Notes: generated from the sequence alone by a model not told the origin. Positions 5,968 through 12,293 are shown, counted from the first letter of the stretch. The stretch: DNA of 14,306 nt from Bacillota bacterium (GCA_023429685.1 JAEZDF010000100.1:1-14306), one strand, 5' to 3'. Translations and numbers: made by a program.

Positions 5968-7822
5968 TGACTTCACCTGCCTTTACAAGGTAAGCCAAAT
6001 AATCATTAATAGTTTTCTGAAAGTCAGTTTGTGATAATTTACTGTAATCCGTATTCATATATGCTTCGCAAAGCCATTCATCGCTATGTTTTACGCAAGC
6101 GCGAGCGGAAAGACCGTCAACAACATCGCGATTCCGATATAGTTTAAGCCATTGTTCCTCTGTTTCTGACCAGCGCCCATAATAATCTATACGACCTAAC
6201 TTTTTGCGCTTTACAAAACCGTCATTCTTACAGTAACCAAAGAATGTTTCCTGATTACAGTCGTGCGGAGTATGGGCTTCCCACACCATAACACATGGGT
6301 TCGTCCCCGTTGGATAGAATATATCGTCCGGCATTGAAAATACAGCCTTAAGCGTGTGTTTCTTGAAAAGTCTTTCGCGTTCTGCCTTAAACTTTGTACC
6401 TATGGCACAACTCATAGGCACGACAACAACACCCACTCCGCCAATAGTTATAATGTCAAGCAACTGCTCAACAAATTCTAATTCGCTTACGTCGTCTTGC
6501 GAATAGGGTGGGTTAATAAGCCCAATATTGATGTTTTTTGCCTTCAATTCCTTGACAATAGCTGCGTTAAAGCAATCACCTTTATAAATATTGCTCTTGC
6601 CATCCTGCCTGATAATCATATTTGCAATAGCTAGAGTATAAAGTCCATCATCGAATTCGACGCCATATAACTGTTCTTTTCGTATATGCTCAACTTCAAT
6701 GGGATTTGCGTTCTTAAACATTTTACTCATTGCCGTAACAAGGAACGAACCCGATCCACAACAAATATCAACAACGCGACTGTTTTTATTTACTCCAGCC
6801 AAATCACACATAAATTCTGTGAGGTGTTGTGGTGTAAGGACAATCCCTAAACCGCTTCCATCGCCACCAGAATATTTAATGAATTCGTGGTAGAACACAC
6901 CTAGTGCATCAACCGTACTGTCGGCATTATCCATCATAGGCTTGATTTTTAATTCGAGTTGTTCTATATACCAGTTTATTGACTTCTTCTGAATAAGCGG
7001 TATTCCTGAAAACTTTGTATTATCTTGAAGTGTTTTAAATACCTGCTTTATATATACGGCTCTATCGCTTTTTATCCCACTATTTTTTAAGACATTCTCA
7101 ATTGCGGTTTGTATGCTTGACATTACTGCCTTGTACGACGGTAAAAGGGCGTAACTTTTTGAGAAATCTTCGTCGTTAAGCGCGATAAGAATACCTGCTA
7201 CAAAGATAGGTTTGTGCGCTTCCACAACCTTAATTTCCCTTAGAGCGTCATGCATTTCAATTGCAAGGGCGCGAATTTCGTCAAGCGAATACTCTTTTTG
7301 AAGTTTTTCGCCCTTAATAAGTTTGACATAGTTTTTTGGCTCCAAAATTATATCTTTCGCCTTACGCAGAGGTAAATAAGTTTCCGCGCCTTTTACCCAA
7401 TGAAACGCGTCAACTTTCATATTCCCTGTAGTTGTTCCGCTGACGGCAACGGCTATCACGCTATACTCATCTTTGAGAAACTTTGCATAATAAAGGACAC
7501 CGTCAACCGCATAACCGCGCGGATAACTTAAATCAGCACTGCTATGTTTCTTAACAGAATTTTTACATTCAACTACAATAATTGTATTAGTATCATCATT
7601 CATTGTAATAATATATTCAGGTTTTGCCTTGCCATTTCCGCCTTTTGAAAAATCGTCAAGTGCGCAATTAACAGGCTTTCCGCCTGCTTTCATCAACAAC
7701 CTTTCAACCTTATCAACAGCCGAAACATCTCCTTGCGGGAAAACATAACCCCAACCATTATCACCCAACTCGCATTTCATTTCACGGAGCGTAAGGCTTT
7801 CGGTGTATTGTTCAATCGCCAT
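5957..7822 (-). CDS. BcgI-like restriction endonuclease-methyltransferase fusion (RM subunit)
   Basis: Single 621-aa polypeptide combining cleavage and N6-adenine methylation. The N-terminal part has a PD-(D/E)xK-type nuclease core: PE at 68-69, then IIVVECK with Glu85 and Lys87. A helical linker (about 170-310) leads to the methylase domain with LTPQHLTEFM (329-338), SAM-binding VDICCGSGSF (351-360) and catalytic NPPY (437-440). The C-terminal part probably contacts the S subunit. A nuclease fused to a gamma-type methylase, with a separate two-TRD S subunit and near-identical sizes (BcgI is roughly 640 and 340 aa), points to type IIB, cutting on both sides of its target. A type I HsdM is less likely because no hsdR is present and the nuclease domain is fused. 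ATG at 7822 follows an AAGGGGG-like site; an upstream in-frame TTG (7843) is less likely. Confidence 0.85.
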   Translation of the reverse strand: MAIEQYTESLTLREMKCELGDNGWGYVFPQGDVSAVDKVERLLMKAGGKPVNCALDDFSKGGNGKAKPEYIITMNDDTNTIIVVECKNSVKKHSSADLSYPRGYAVDGVLYYAKFLKDEYSVIAVAVSGTTTGNMKVDAFHWVKGAETYLPLRKAKDIILEPKNYVKLIKGEKLQKEYSLDEIRALAIEMHDALREIKVVEAHKPIFVAGILIALNDEDFSKSYALLPSYKAVMSSIQTAIENVLKNSGIKSDRAVYIKQVFKTLQDNTKFSGIPLIQKKSINWYIEQLELKIKPMMDNADSTVDALGVFYHEFIKYSGGDGSGLGIVLTPQHLTEFMCDLAGVNKNSRVVDICCGSGSFLVTAMSKMFKNANPIEVEHIRKEQLYGVEFDDGLYTLAIANMIIRQDGKSNIYKGDCFNAAIVKELKAKNINIGLINPPYSQDDVSELEFVEQLLDIITIGGVGVVVVPMSCAIGTKFKAERERLFKKHTLKAVFSMPDDIFYPTGTNPCVMVWEAHTPHDCNQETFFGYCKNDGFVKRKKLGRIDYYGRWSETEEQWLKLYRNRDVVDGLSARACVKHSDEWLCEAYMNTDYSKLSQTDFQKTINDYLAYLVKAGEVNES

Positions 7823-7861
7823 TATAGGTGCGCCCCCTTCCAAGACATGAATATATATAAT

Positions 7862-7891
7862 AATATAACACTAGCATGCTTATAAAAGCAA
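7862..7891 (-). promoter_or_regulatory. Candidate promoter of the restriction-modification operon
   Basis: Minus strand: -35-like TTGCTT (7886-7891), 18-bp spacer, -10 TATATT (7862-7867). The start would be about 30-35 nt before the RM start codon. The surrounding 130 bp are very AT-rich, so other -10 boxes are possible. Confidence 0.45.
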
Positions 7892-7913
7892 TCACCAAGA
7901 TGTAAATTAAGCA

Positions 7914-7931
7914 ATGTATTGGTAAATACAT
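7914..7931. repeat. Inverted repeat upstream of the restriction-modification promoter
   Basis: Perfect 7-bp arms ATGTATT / AATACAT around GGTA. A second one (CATTG / CAATG) lies at about 7946-7964. They sit upstream of the RM promoter and could be operator-like, but no controller gene is visible in the window. Confidence 0.35.
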
Positions 7932-7970
7932 ACATAATAAAAACCATTGCCACGAAAACAATGCAATACT

Positions 7971-8007
7971 AAAAGGAGATGCCGTTTCATCACAAACGGC
8001 ATCCCCT
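7971..8007 (-). terminator. Intrinsic terminator of the SGNH-like gene
   Basis: Minus strand: GATGCCGTTT pairs with AAACGGCATC around a 6-nt loop, extended by two G-C pairs beyond one mismatch, then CTTTTAG. It lies about 30 nt after the stop of the gene ending at 8038 and separates it from the restriction-modification operon. Confidence 0.75.
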
Positions 8008-8037
8008 TACTTATTTTATATATGTTGATTACCCGCC

Positions 8038-8709
8038 TTACGGCTTCAGCCCCTCCGCGTGCTCGCGGGAAAACTCGCACGCCATGTCGGCGGCGCGTTT
8101 GATGCGGCGCATGGTTTCACGCTTGAGGCGGTCGCTGTCGCCGGGGATTTGCTCGGGGTCTAAGCCCTCATCGGACAGCATCTCGCAGCTTACGTCAAAC
8201 AACGTGCCGTAAATCACACAGGCGGTCAGGTACCCGTACAGCTTACTGGGCACCACACTGCCTGTTTGGTGCAGCTGCTCGTAGGGCAATATCCCCCCGC
8301 CCACCAGCAGATGATGCGCGTAGCCGCCGTATATATAGCTGTTGTTTTGTATCTCCACCAGTTCCTTGGGGTAATCCAGCTCTGTAATCAAGGAATAAAA
8401 CGGCGTACCCTCTGCAAACAGCGTACAAAGCTCGTTCATTGCGTGCAGGGTTCTCTCCCCGAAGAGTCCGCCCTGCTCCTGCACAATCACCACGTCGGCA
8501 CTTTCGCGCACCGCCTGCCACTCAGGACCTTGCAGCACCTTACAATGATCCTCCAGCCGGTAATCGTCGGCGCATTGCTTGTGTAGATGAACGGTGCGAT
8601 ACTGCTTTGACGCAATGCGGCAAAACTGCTCGGGGATGCCCCCTTCGGTCAGCAGCTGATCCCCTACAAACAGCACCGTAATTTCGCTAAGCTTGTTGAG
8701 TGAATTCAT
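8038..8709 (-). CDS. SGNH-hydrolase-like protein lacking the catalytic serine
   Basis: This 223-aa protein resembles bacterial SGNH/GDSL-type proteins: a first strand ITVLFVGDQ (10-18), where active members have G(N/D)S; a central ADVVIVQEQGG (71-81), matching the usual VVLQEQS block; and PSKLYGYLTACVIYGTLF (154-171), matching the PSxxGxYLAACVxYxxLF block near the C-terminus. The nucleophilic Ser is replaced by Gln18, and the D..H pair expected just before the last block is not evident, so a catalytically dead or repurposed fold is likely. No signal peptide is seen, so it is probably cytoplasmic. AAGGAG lies about 11 nt before the ATG. Base composition resembles the core genes, unlike the neighbouring restriction-modification genes. 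Family assignment is from remembered motifs. Confidence 0.65.
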   Translation of the reverse strand: MNSLNKLSEITVLFVGDQLLTEGGIPEQFCRIASKQYRTVHLHKQCADDYRLEDHCKVLQGPEWQAVRESADVVIVQEQGGLFGERTLHAMNELCTLFAEGTPFYSLITELDYPKELVEIQNNSYIYGGYAHHLLVGGGILPYEQLHQTGSVVPSKLYGYLTACVIYGTLFDVSCEMLSDEGLDPEQIPGDSDRLKRETMRRIKRAADMACEFSREHAEGLKP

Positions 8710-8942
8710 TCTTTTTCTTGCTCTCCTTCAGCGCTTTGTAAAACTAGATATACTTTTGGCGGCAAACGGGTTGCCCTTATCCCTAATAAGGTAATAGAAC
8801 CCCCACGTAGTAAACGGATATGATTTAGATACAAAGCGACATACCCTATTAAACCAGTCTGGACGTAAAAGTACAACCCAAAACACAAAAGTCCATTACA
8901 TTTCACAAACACAACAAAAAGTTTTCCACACATTTCGTACAA
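8706..8942 (-). CDS. Possible small ORF coupled to the SGNH-like gene
   Basis: The reading frame ends in an ATGA overlap with the next gene's start, typical of coupled genes, and its last 40 codons (LLRGGSITLLGIRATRLPPKV region) read like protein. Against it: the frame opens with TTG at 8942 inside a strong hairpin, has no clear Shine-Dalgarno, and a good promoter candidate (8848-8876) lies within it. If real, the gene may be shorter, starting after about 8840. No homolog is recognised. Confidence 0.25.
   Translation of the reverse strand: MYEMCGKLFVVFVKCNGLLCFGLYFYVQTGLIGYVALYLNHIRLLRGGSITLLGIRATRLPPKVYLVLQSAEGEQEKE
8848..8876 (-). promoter_or_regulatory. Candidate promoter for the SGNH-like gene
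   Basis: Minus strand: -35 TTGTAC (8871-8876), 17-bp spacer ending in TGG (extended -10), -10 TTTAAT (8848-8853). Predicted start near 8841 gives a leader of about 130 nt. It competes with the model of a 78-codon ORF across the same bases. Confidence 0.45.
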
Positions 8943-8961
8943 ACGGAGGAAAACTTTTTGT
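8914..8961. terminator. Long inverted repeat with A/T-tracts, bidirectional terminator-like
   Basis: Perfect 14-bp arms (ACAAAAAGTTTTCC and its complement) flank a 20-nt loop. The A-rich and T-rich arm ends give a T-tract after the hairpin in both directions. On the minus strand it lies 530 nt after mnmE, beyond palindrome cluster B, and could stop mnmE read-through into the accessory genes. Confidence 0.5.
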
Positions 8962-9056
8962 GTTTACGGGATTATTACCGTTGTATTGTTGACAGGTTAC
9001 ATCCGGACAGGGACGGAGCGACGAGGGCATCGAAAAGCGAAGGTTAGTGATGCGTA

Positions 9057-9071
9057 GGGGACGGCGTCCCC
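9057..9071. repeat. Palindrome, GGGGACG stem
   Basis: Perfect 7-bp arms GGGGACG / CGTCCCC around one G, preceded by GTA as in the other GTAGGG-flanked elements. A second CGTCCCC at 9074-9080 could pair alternatively. Confidence 0.65.
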
Positions 9072-9104
9072 GACGTCCCCTGGCGTCGTTTGTATAGGGA
9101 ACGC

Positions 9105-9123
9105 GGGCGATTCGCCCCTACGG
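9105..9123. repeat. Palindrome with CTACGG flank, GGGCGA stem
   Basis: Arms GGGCGA / TCGCCC around one T, followed by CTACGG. A related longer-stem copy (GGGCGATTA) is at 9386-9410. Confidence 0.7.
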
Positions 9124-9163
9124 TCGGATTTATAATACGCAGAAAACCGCAGGACACGGCCTT

Positions 9164-9187
9164 GTAGGGAACGGTCTTGACCGTTCC
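9164..9187. repeat. Palindrome with GTAG flank, GGAACGGTC stem
   Basis: Same stem as 2775-2800 but inverted in orientation: GTAG then GGAACGGTC, TT, GACCGTTCC. Arms are perfect. Confidence 0.85.
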
Positions 9188-9239
9188 GATTGATTGCACA
9201 ATAATCGATTGACATGCCTTTTTGTAATTGGTCGGTAAC

Positions 9240-9267
9240 GGAGCGACGAAGGCGTCGCTCCCTACGG
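9240..9267. repeat. Palindrome with CTACGG flank, GGAGCGACG stem
   Basis: Perfect 9-bp arms around AAGG, then CTACGG. Same element and orientation as 2698-2725. Confidence 0.85.
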
Positions 9268-9321
9268 TGTGGGTGTTTAATAAATGCGAACCACCAGCTT
9301 CAGATAGAACCGAAAACCAGA

Positions 9322-9334
9322 GAACCGAAGGTTC
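9322..9334. repeat. Small palindrome, GAACC stem with GAA loop
   Basis: GAACC / GGTTC around GAA, followed by GCGATGCG. It belongs to the second class of elements, which have 3-nt loops. Confidence 0.5.
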
Positions 9335-9344
9335 GCGATGCGAT

Positions 9345-9386
9345 GGTTTTCTTAATGCCTAACGCCAACCATGGGTTGGCGATACG
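9345..9386. repeat. Direct repeat copy 1 (42 bp)
   Basis: Runs from GGTTTT through TAATGCCTAACGCC and the GCCAACC-ATG-GGTTGGC palindrome to GCGATACG. Three mismatches to the copy at 9440-9481; one is in the palindrome loop, none in its stem. Confidence 0.85.
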
Positions 9387-9410
9387 GGCGATTAGTAATC
9401 GCCCCTACGG
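9386..9410. repeat. Palindrome with CTACGG flank, GGGCGATTA stem
   Basis: Perfect 9-bp arms GGGCGATTA / TAATCGCCC around one G, then CTACGG. Confidence 0.85.
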
Positions 9411-9429
9411 TTAAACTTGATATTGCGCC

Positions 9430-9446
9430 GAAAACCGCAGGTTTTC
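9430..9446. repeat. Palindrome, GAAAACC stem with GCA loop
   Basis: Perfect 7-bp arms GAAAACC / GGTTTTC with a 3-nt loop. A truncated form (GAAAACCGCAGG) occurs at about 9142-9153. Confidence 0.7.
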
Positions 9447-9481
9447 CTAATGCCTAACGCCAACCGTGGGTTGGCGATGCG
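9440..9481. repeat. Direct repeat copy 2 (42 bp)
   Basis: Second copy of the 9345-9386 unit, containing the GCCAACC-GTG-GGTTGGC palindrome (9459-9475). It ends about 14 bp before the mnmE stop codon. Confidence 0.85.
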
Positions 9482-9494
9482 AAGGTTGGTTATG

Positions 9495-10856
9495 CTATTT
9501 CCCGACGCAAAAGCGTTCGAATACGCTGTCGATTACCGCTTCGCTAGCCTTTTGCCCGGTAAGCTCCATCAACGCGTCGAGCGCGCAGTCGATGCTCGCA
9601 CACACGGCATCAAGCGTAAGCCCCAGTGCGTCCAGCGCTTCGCCAAGCAGGACGCGGGCGCGCTCGGCGCAGTCGCGCTGACGCTCCCCCGCAAGCACGG
9701 CACGCATCGGGTCAAAGGCTTTCACCGCAAACAGCTCGGTTATCGCGTCGCGCAGCGTGTCAGCCCCCTGCCCCGTGGCGGCGCTAATCTCTACAATATG
9801 CTGATAGTGCGCCGATATATACGCTCTGTCAAGACGCGGCGCAAGGTCTGTTTTATTGATTACCGCAATGCGGGGGGTGTTGTCCTTGCGCTCGACGAGC
9901 CGTCGGTCTTCGTCCGACAGCGCCTGCGAGCTGTCAAATACTGCGAGTATTAAGTCTGCCGTATTCAACCGTTCTTCGGCAAGGCTAACGCCTAGACGCT
10001 CGACGGGGTCGTCCGTAATGCGCAGCCCCGCTGTATCCCACAGGTGCAGGGTGATGCCGCCAAGGGTCACGGTGTCCTCCACCACATCGCGGGTAGTTCC
10101 GGGGATGTCGGTGACGATGCTGCGCGTTCTGCCCGCAAGCAGGTTCATCAGGGTGCTTTTGCCCACGTTGGGCTTGCCCGCAATCGCGGTGCGGATGCCC
10201 TCGCGGATATACCGCCCCGTCACAAAGCTACCAAGCAGCGTGTCCAGTCGGGCGCACGCTGCGTCAAGCTGGGTCTGCACCGCACCGCTCTGCACGGCGG
10301 GCACATCCTCCTCGGGGAAGTCGATCCACGCCGTCAAGTCTGCGGAAAGGGCTATCAGGCTGCCGATGAGGTCGGCAATCTCGCGGTGCAGTGCTCCCTC
10401 CCGGGCGGACAGTGCCGCACGCGCTGCCTGCTCACCGCTTGCCGCAATCAGGTCGCACACCGCCTGCGCCTGGGTCAGATCCATCTTGCCGTTTAAAAAG
10501 GCGCGTTTAGTAAACTCCCCCGCCCCTGCAGGTGAAACGCCCTGTGCATACACCGCGCGCAACACGCGCTGCAGCAGGTATGCCCCGCCGTGGCAGGAAA
10601 GCTCCACCACGTCCTCGCCGGTATAGCTTTTGGGCGCGCGGAAGATGAGCGCCACCGCCTCGTCGATGTCGCCCTGCGCGTCGTACACCCTGCCATAGCG
10701 GGCGGTATATCCTTTGGCGTTTGTCAGGTCTGTTCCGTTTGCCGCGCGAAACACCGCGCTTGCCGCGCGCACCGCGTCCGCACCAGAGATGCGTATTACG
10801 CCAAGACCCGCGCCGCTGCCGCCCGTTGCAATGGCGGCTATCGTATCGCTGTGCAT
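9495..10856 (-). CDS. mnmE: tRNA modification GTPase MnmE (TrmE)
   Basis: MnmE is the GTPase partner of MnmG in cmnm5U34 synthesis on tRNA. The 453-aa product has family length. Domains in order: N-terminal tetrahydrofolate-binding domain (1 to about 118) with ending AGEFTKRAF; helical domain; inserted G domain with P-loop GKPNVGKS (227-234), IPGTTRD (251-257), DTAG (274-277) and NKTD (334-337); and the C-terminal signature CVGK, whose Cys450 is conserved. ATG at 10856 is preceded by GAGGTG at a normal distance; an upstream in-frame GTG (10865) overlaps that ribosome binding site and is rejected. Normally followed closely by mnmG, it is here followed by repeats and accessory genes. No convincing promoter was found upstream; AT-rich TATATA-like boxes near 10898-10905 lack a good -35. 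Confidence 0.97.
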   Translation of the reverse strand: MHSDTIAAIATGGSGAGLGVIRISGADAVRAASAVFRAANGTDLTNAKGYTARYGRVYDAQGDIDEAVALIFRAPKSYTGEDVVELSCHGGAYLLQRVLRAVYAQGVSPAGAGEFTKRAFLNGKMDLTQAQAVCDLIAASGEQAARAALSAREGALHREIADLIGSLIALSADLTAWIDFPEEDVPAVQSGAVQTQLDAACARLDTLLGSFVTGRYIREGIRTAIAGKPNVGKSTLMNLLAGRTRSIVTDIPGTTRDVVEDTVTLGGITLHLWDTAGLRITDDPVERLGVSLAEERLNTADLILAVFDSSQALSDEDRRLVERKDNTPRIAVINKTDLAPRLDRAYISAHYQHIVEISAATGQGADTLRDAITELFAVKAFDPMRAVLAGERQRDCAERARVLLGEALDALGLTLDAVCASIDCALDALMELTGQKASEAVIDSVFERFCVGK

Positions 10857-10960
10857 GTTGTTCACCTCAAATCATAGATGGATGGTTACTACTGGTATAT
10901 ATAATCTCTTTTATTGCTAATACGGACGATTACTATAGCGATGCTTGCTTTACTTTGCTT

Positions 10961-11006
10961 CCCTACCTCTCGCAATGCGTAGGTAGGGAACGGTCTTGAC
11001 CGTTCC
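10961..11006. repeat. Two overlapping palindromes upstream of mnmE
   Basis: CCCTACCT (10961-10968) pairs with AGGTAGGG (10981-10988). The latter overlaps a third copy of the GGAACGGTC element (10987-11006, loop TT). The two hairpins share bases and are mutually exclusive. No T-tract follows. Confidence 0.75.
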
Positions 11007-11051
11007 GTCTATCACCGTAAAAATCAACTTATTATTCCCGAATACAACAGT

Positions 11052-11082
11052 CCCCCACGCCTTGCGGCGCGGGGGGCGTTTT
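11052..11082. terminator. GC-rich hairpin downstream of jag
   Basis: CCCCCACGCC pairs with GGCGCGGGGG (one mismatch) around TTGC. It lies about 30 nt after the jag stop, so it probably ends the jag transcript, but the minus-strand T-tract is weak (ACTGTTGTATT). The better T-run (GTTTT) is on the plus side, so the working direction is unclear. Confidence 0.5.
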
Positions 11083-11105
11083 GATGTAACTATGTCGTCT
11101 GGTAT

Positions 11106-12098
11106 TTACTCCAGATCAATCTTGCTGTAAAGCGGCTTATCCTCTACGTCCTTGTTGGGAACCGCCTTGGGCTGCTGGCTGGGTGCGGGGGTGGCGTTGC
11201 GGTCGCCGTAAGGCTTGCGGTCGCCATAGGGTTTGCGCTCGCCCGAATAAGGCTTCTTCTCGCCACTGTAGGGTTTGCGCTCACCCGAGTAGGGCTTTTG
11301 CTCGCCGGAATACGGCTTGCGCTCACCGGCATACGAGGGCTTGCGGTCGCCCGAATAGGGCTTCCTCTCGCCGCTGTACGGAGGCTTGTCCCCATAGGGT
11401 CTTTTCTCACCATAGGGGGGTCTGTTACCAGCGGGGCGCGGCGCGCCAGTGCGGGGTGCGTACCCCTGCTTGGGCGCGGTCTTAGAGGAGATAACCACCC
11501 GACGGTTTGGCTCTTCGCCAATCGATGAGGAGGTTGCGCCCTCCACCGTCTGCACCGCGGCATGGATGATGCGGCGCTCGTACGGGTTCATCGGCTCTAG
11601 TGTGCTGCTTCTGCCCGAACGCACGGCGTTTTTGGCAAGACGTTCCGCAAGCTCGGTCAGGGTCTTTTCCCTCTTTTGGCGGTAGTGTCCGCTGTCTATG
11701 GTTACCCTGAAGTAGTCGCCGTCCATCTTGTTGGCGGCAAGCCCCGTCAGGTACTGCAACGCGTCGAGTGTTTCACCGCGTCTGCCGATGATAACGCCAA
11801 GACCCTCGCCCTCTAAGGTGAAGGTTACGCCGTCCTCGCGCTCAGCGACGGATATCTCGGTGTGGCCAAGCCCCATCTGGGCAAGCACTTCGGTCAGGTA
11901 CTGCTGTGCACACTGCACCTTGGTTTGTGCATGGGTTACCTTTACTCTGGCAGGTGTGGTACGAAGACCCAGCATACTCTTTTTGGGCAGATCGAGTATC
12001 TCCCACTGTGCGTCTTCTCTGGCGATACCAAGCTGTTCACAGGCCGATTCAATCGCCTCTTCGACGGTTCTGCCTGTCGTGATAATCTCTCTTTCCAT
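11106..12098 (-). CDS. khpB: RNA-binding protein KhpB (Jag/EloR), with repetitive C-terminal tail
   Basis: Jag/KhpB binds RNA and in several Firmicutes forms a pair with KhpA that influences cell elongation and division; its gene typically follows yidC. The 330-aa product has the Jag_N domain (1 to about 52, with KKSMLGL), a KH domain with IIGRRGET (103-110), and an R3H domain (about 140-205) containing R175-x3-H179. The usual protein would end near residue 207. Here a basic, disordered tail of about 120 residues follows, with about eleven KPYSGER-like units. ATG at 12098 is chosen over an upstream in-frame codon (12146) because GGAGGG lies 7 nt before it and the family N-terminus begins there. 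It has its own promoter and long leader instead of following yidC directly. Confidence 0.9.
   Translation of the reverse strand: MEREIITTGRTVEEAIESACEQLGIAREDAQWEILDLPKKSMLGLRTTPARVKVTHAQTKVQCAQQYLTEVLAQMGLGHTEISVAEREDGVTFTLEGEGLGVIIGRRGETLDALQYLTGLAANKMDGDYFRVTIDSGHYRQKREKTLTELAERLAKNAVRSGRSSTLEPMNPYERRIIHAAVQTVEGATSSSIGEEPNRRVVISSKTAPKQGYAPRTGAPRPAGNRPPYGEKRPYGDKPPYSGERKPYSGDRKPSYAGERKPYSGEQKPYSGERKPYSGEKKPYSGERKPYGDRKPYGDRNATPAPSQQPKAVPNKDVEDKPLYSKIDLE
11199..11423. repeat. In-frame tandem repeat array in jag
   Basis: About eleven imperfect units of 18-24 nt encode PYGEK, PYSGER, PYSGDR, SYAGER and similar peptides. Codon-level variation between units means the array is not freshly expanded. 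The reading frame is kept throughout. Confidence 0.85.
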
Positions 12099-12287
12099 TT
12101 TACAGCCCTCCATTCTGCCGGCAACAACCGGCACCGCTGCCGGCAAAAACCGTTCCGGCAGGAAACTCTGTGCTTTTTCTATTCCAATGCGGGATGTGTC
12201 CCAGGTATGAAAAGGTTCGCTTTCGCTGAAGAACCATACCGTGTATCGCCAAAAACATCCTTCGCATCGTCAAGCTTTGTTCTGTTA
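12099..12287 (-). promoter_or_regulatory. Structured 5' leader of jag
   Basis: From the predicted start (~12287) to the jag ATG are about 190 nt. Helices on the minus strand: GGTATG / CATACC enclosing GGTTC / GAACC and a GC-GAAA-GC tetraloop (12204-12240); GGGA-CACA-TCCC (about 12190-12202); and two competing helices from CCGGCA/TGCCGG words at 12116-12162, the last ending about 5 nt before the GGAGGG site (12106-12111). I recognise no named riboswitch. Confidence 0.5.
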
Positions 12288-12293
12288 TACAAG

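Larger units (their letters stand above)
8985..9494. other. Gene-free spacer downstream of mnmE, palindrome cluster B
   Basis: No credible gene. The stretch from about 9010 to the mnmE stop codon is a mosaic of short palindromes (listed separately), partial copies such as a GGAGCGACG half at 9015-9023, and connecting words (TAATGCCTAACG, GCGATGCG, GTAGGG). Two 42-bp direct repeats occur, at 9345-9386 and 9440-9481, with three mismatches. Confidence 0.7.

Noticed and set aside
8922..8930. DnaA-box-like TTTTCCACA in an origin-proximal window
   Set aside because: A single near-match inside a hairpin arm, with no cluster of boxes and no AT-rich unwinding region; oriC is expected beyond rnpA, outside the window.
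9001..9494. CRISPR-like array
   Set aside because: Repeats are palindromes of differing sequence at irregular spacing, without uniform repeats and unique spacers; no cas genes.
9496..9509. Half Noc site ATTTCCCG near the mnmE end
   Set aside because: Only the left half matches; it encodes the conserved C-terminal residues of MnmE.
9417..9953. Plus-strand frame of 178 codons spanning repeats and mnmE
   Set aside because: Begins in palindromic repeats and continues as an mnmE shadow.
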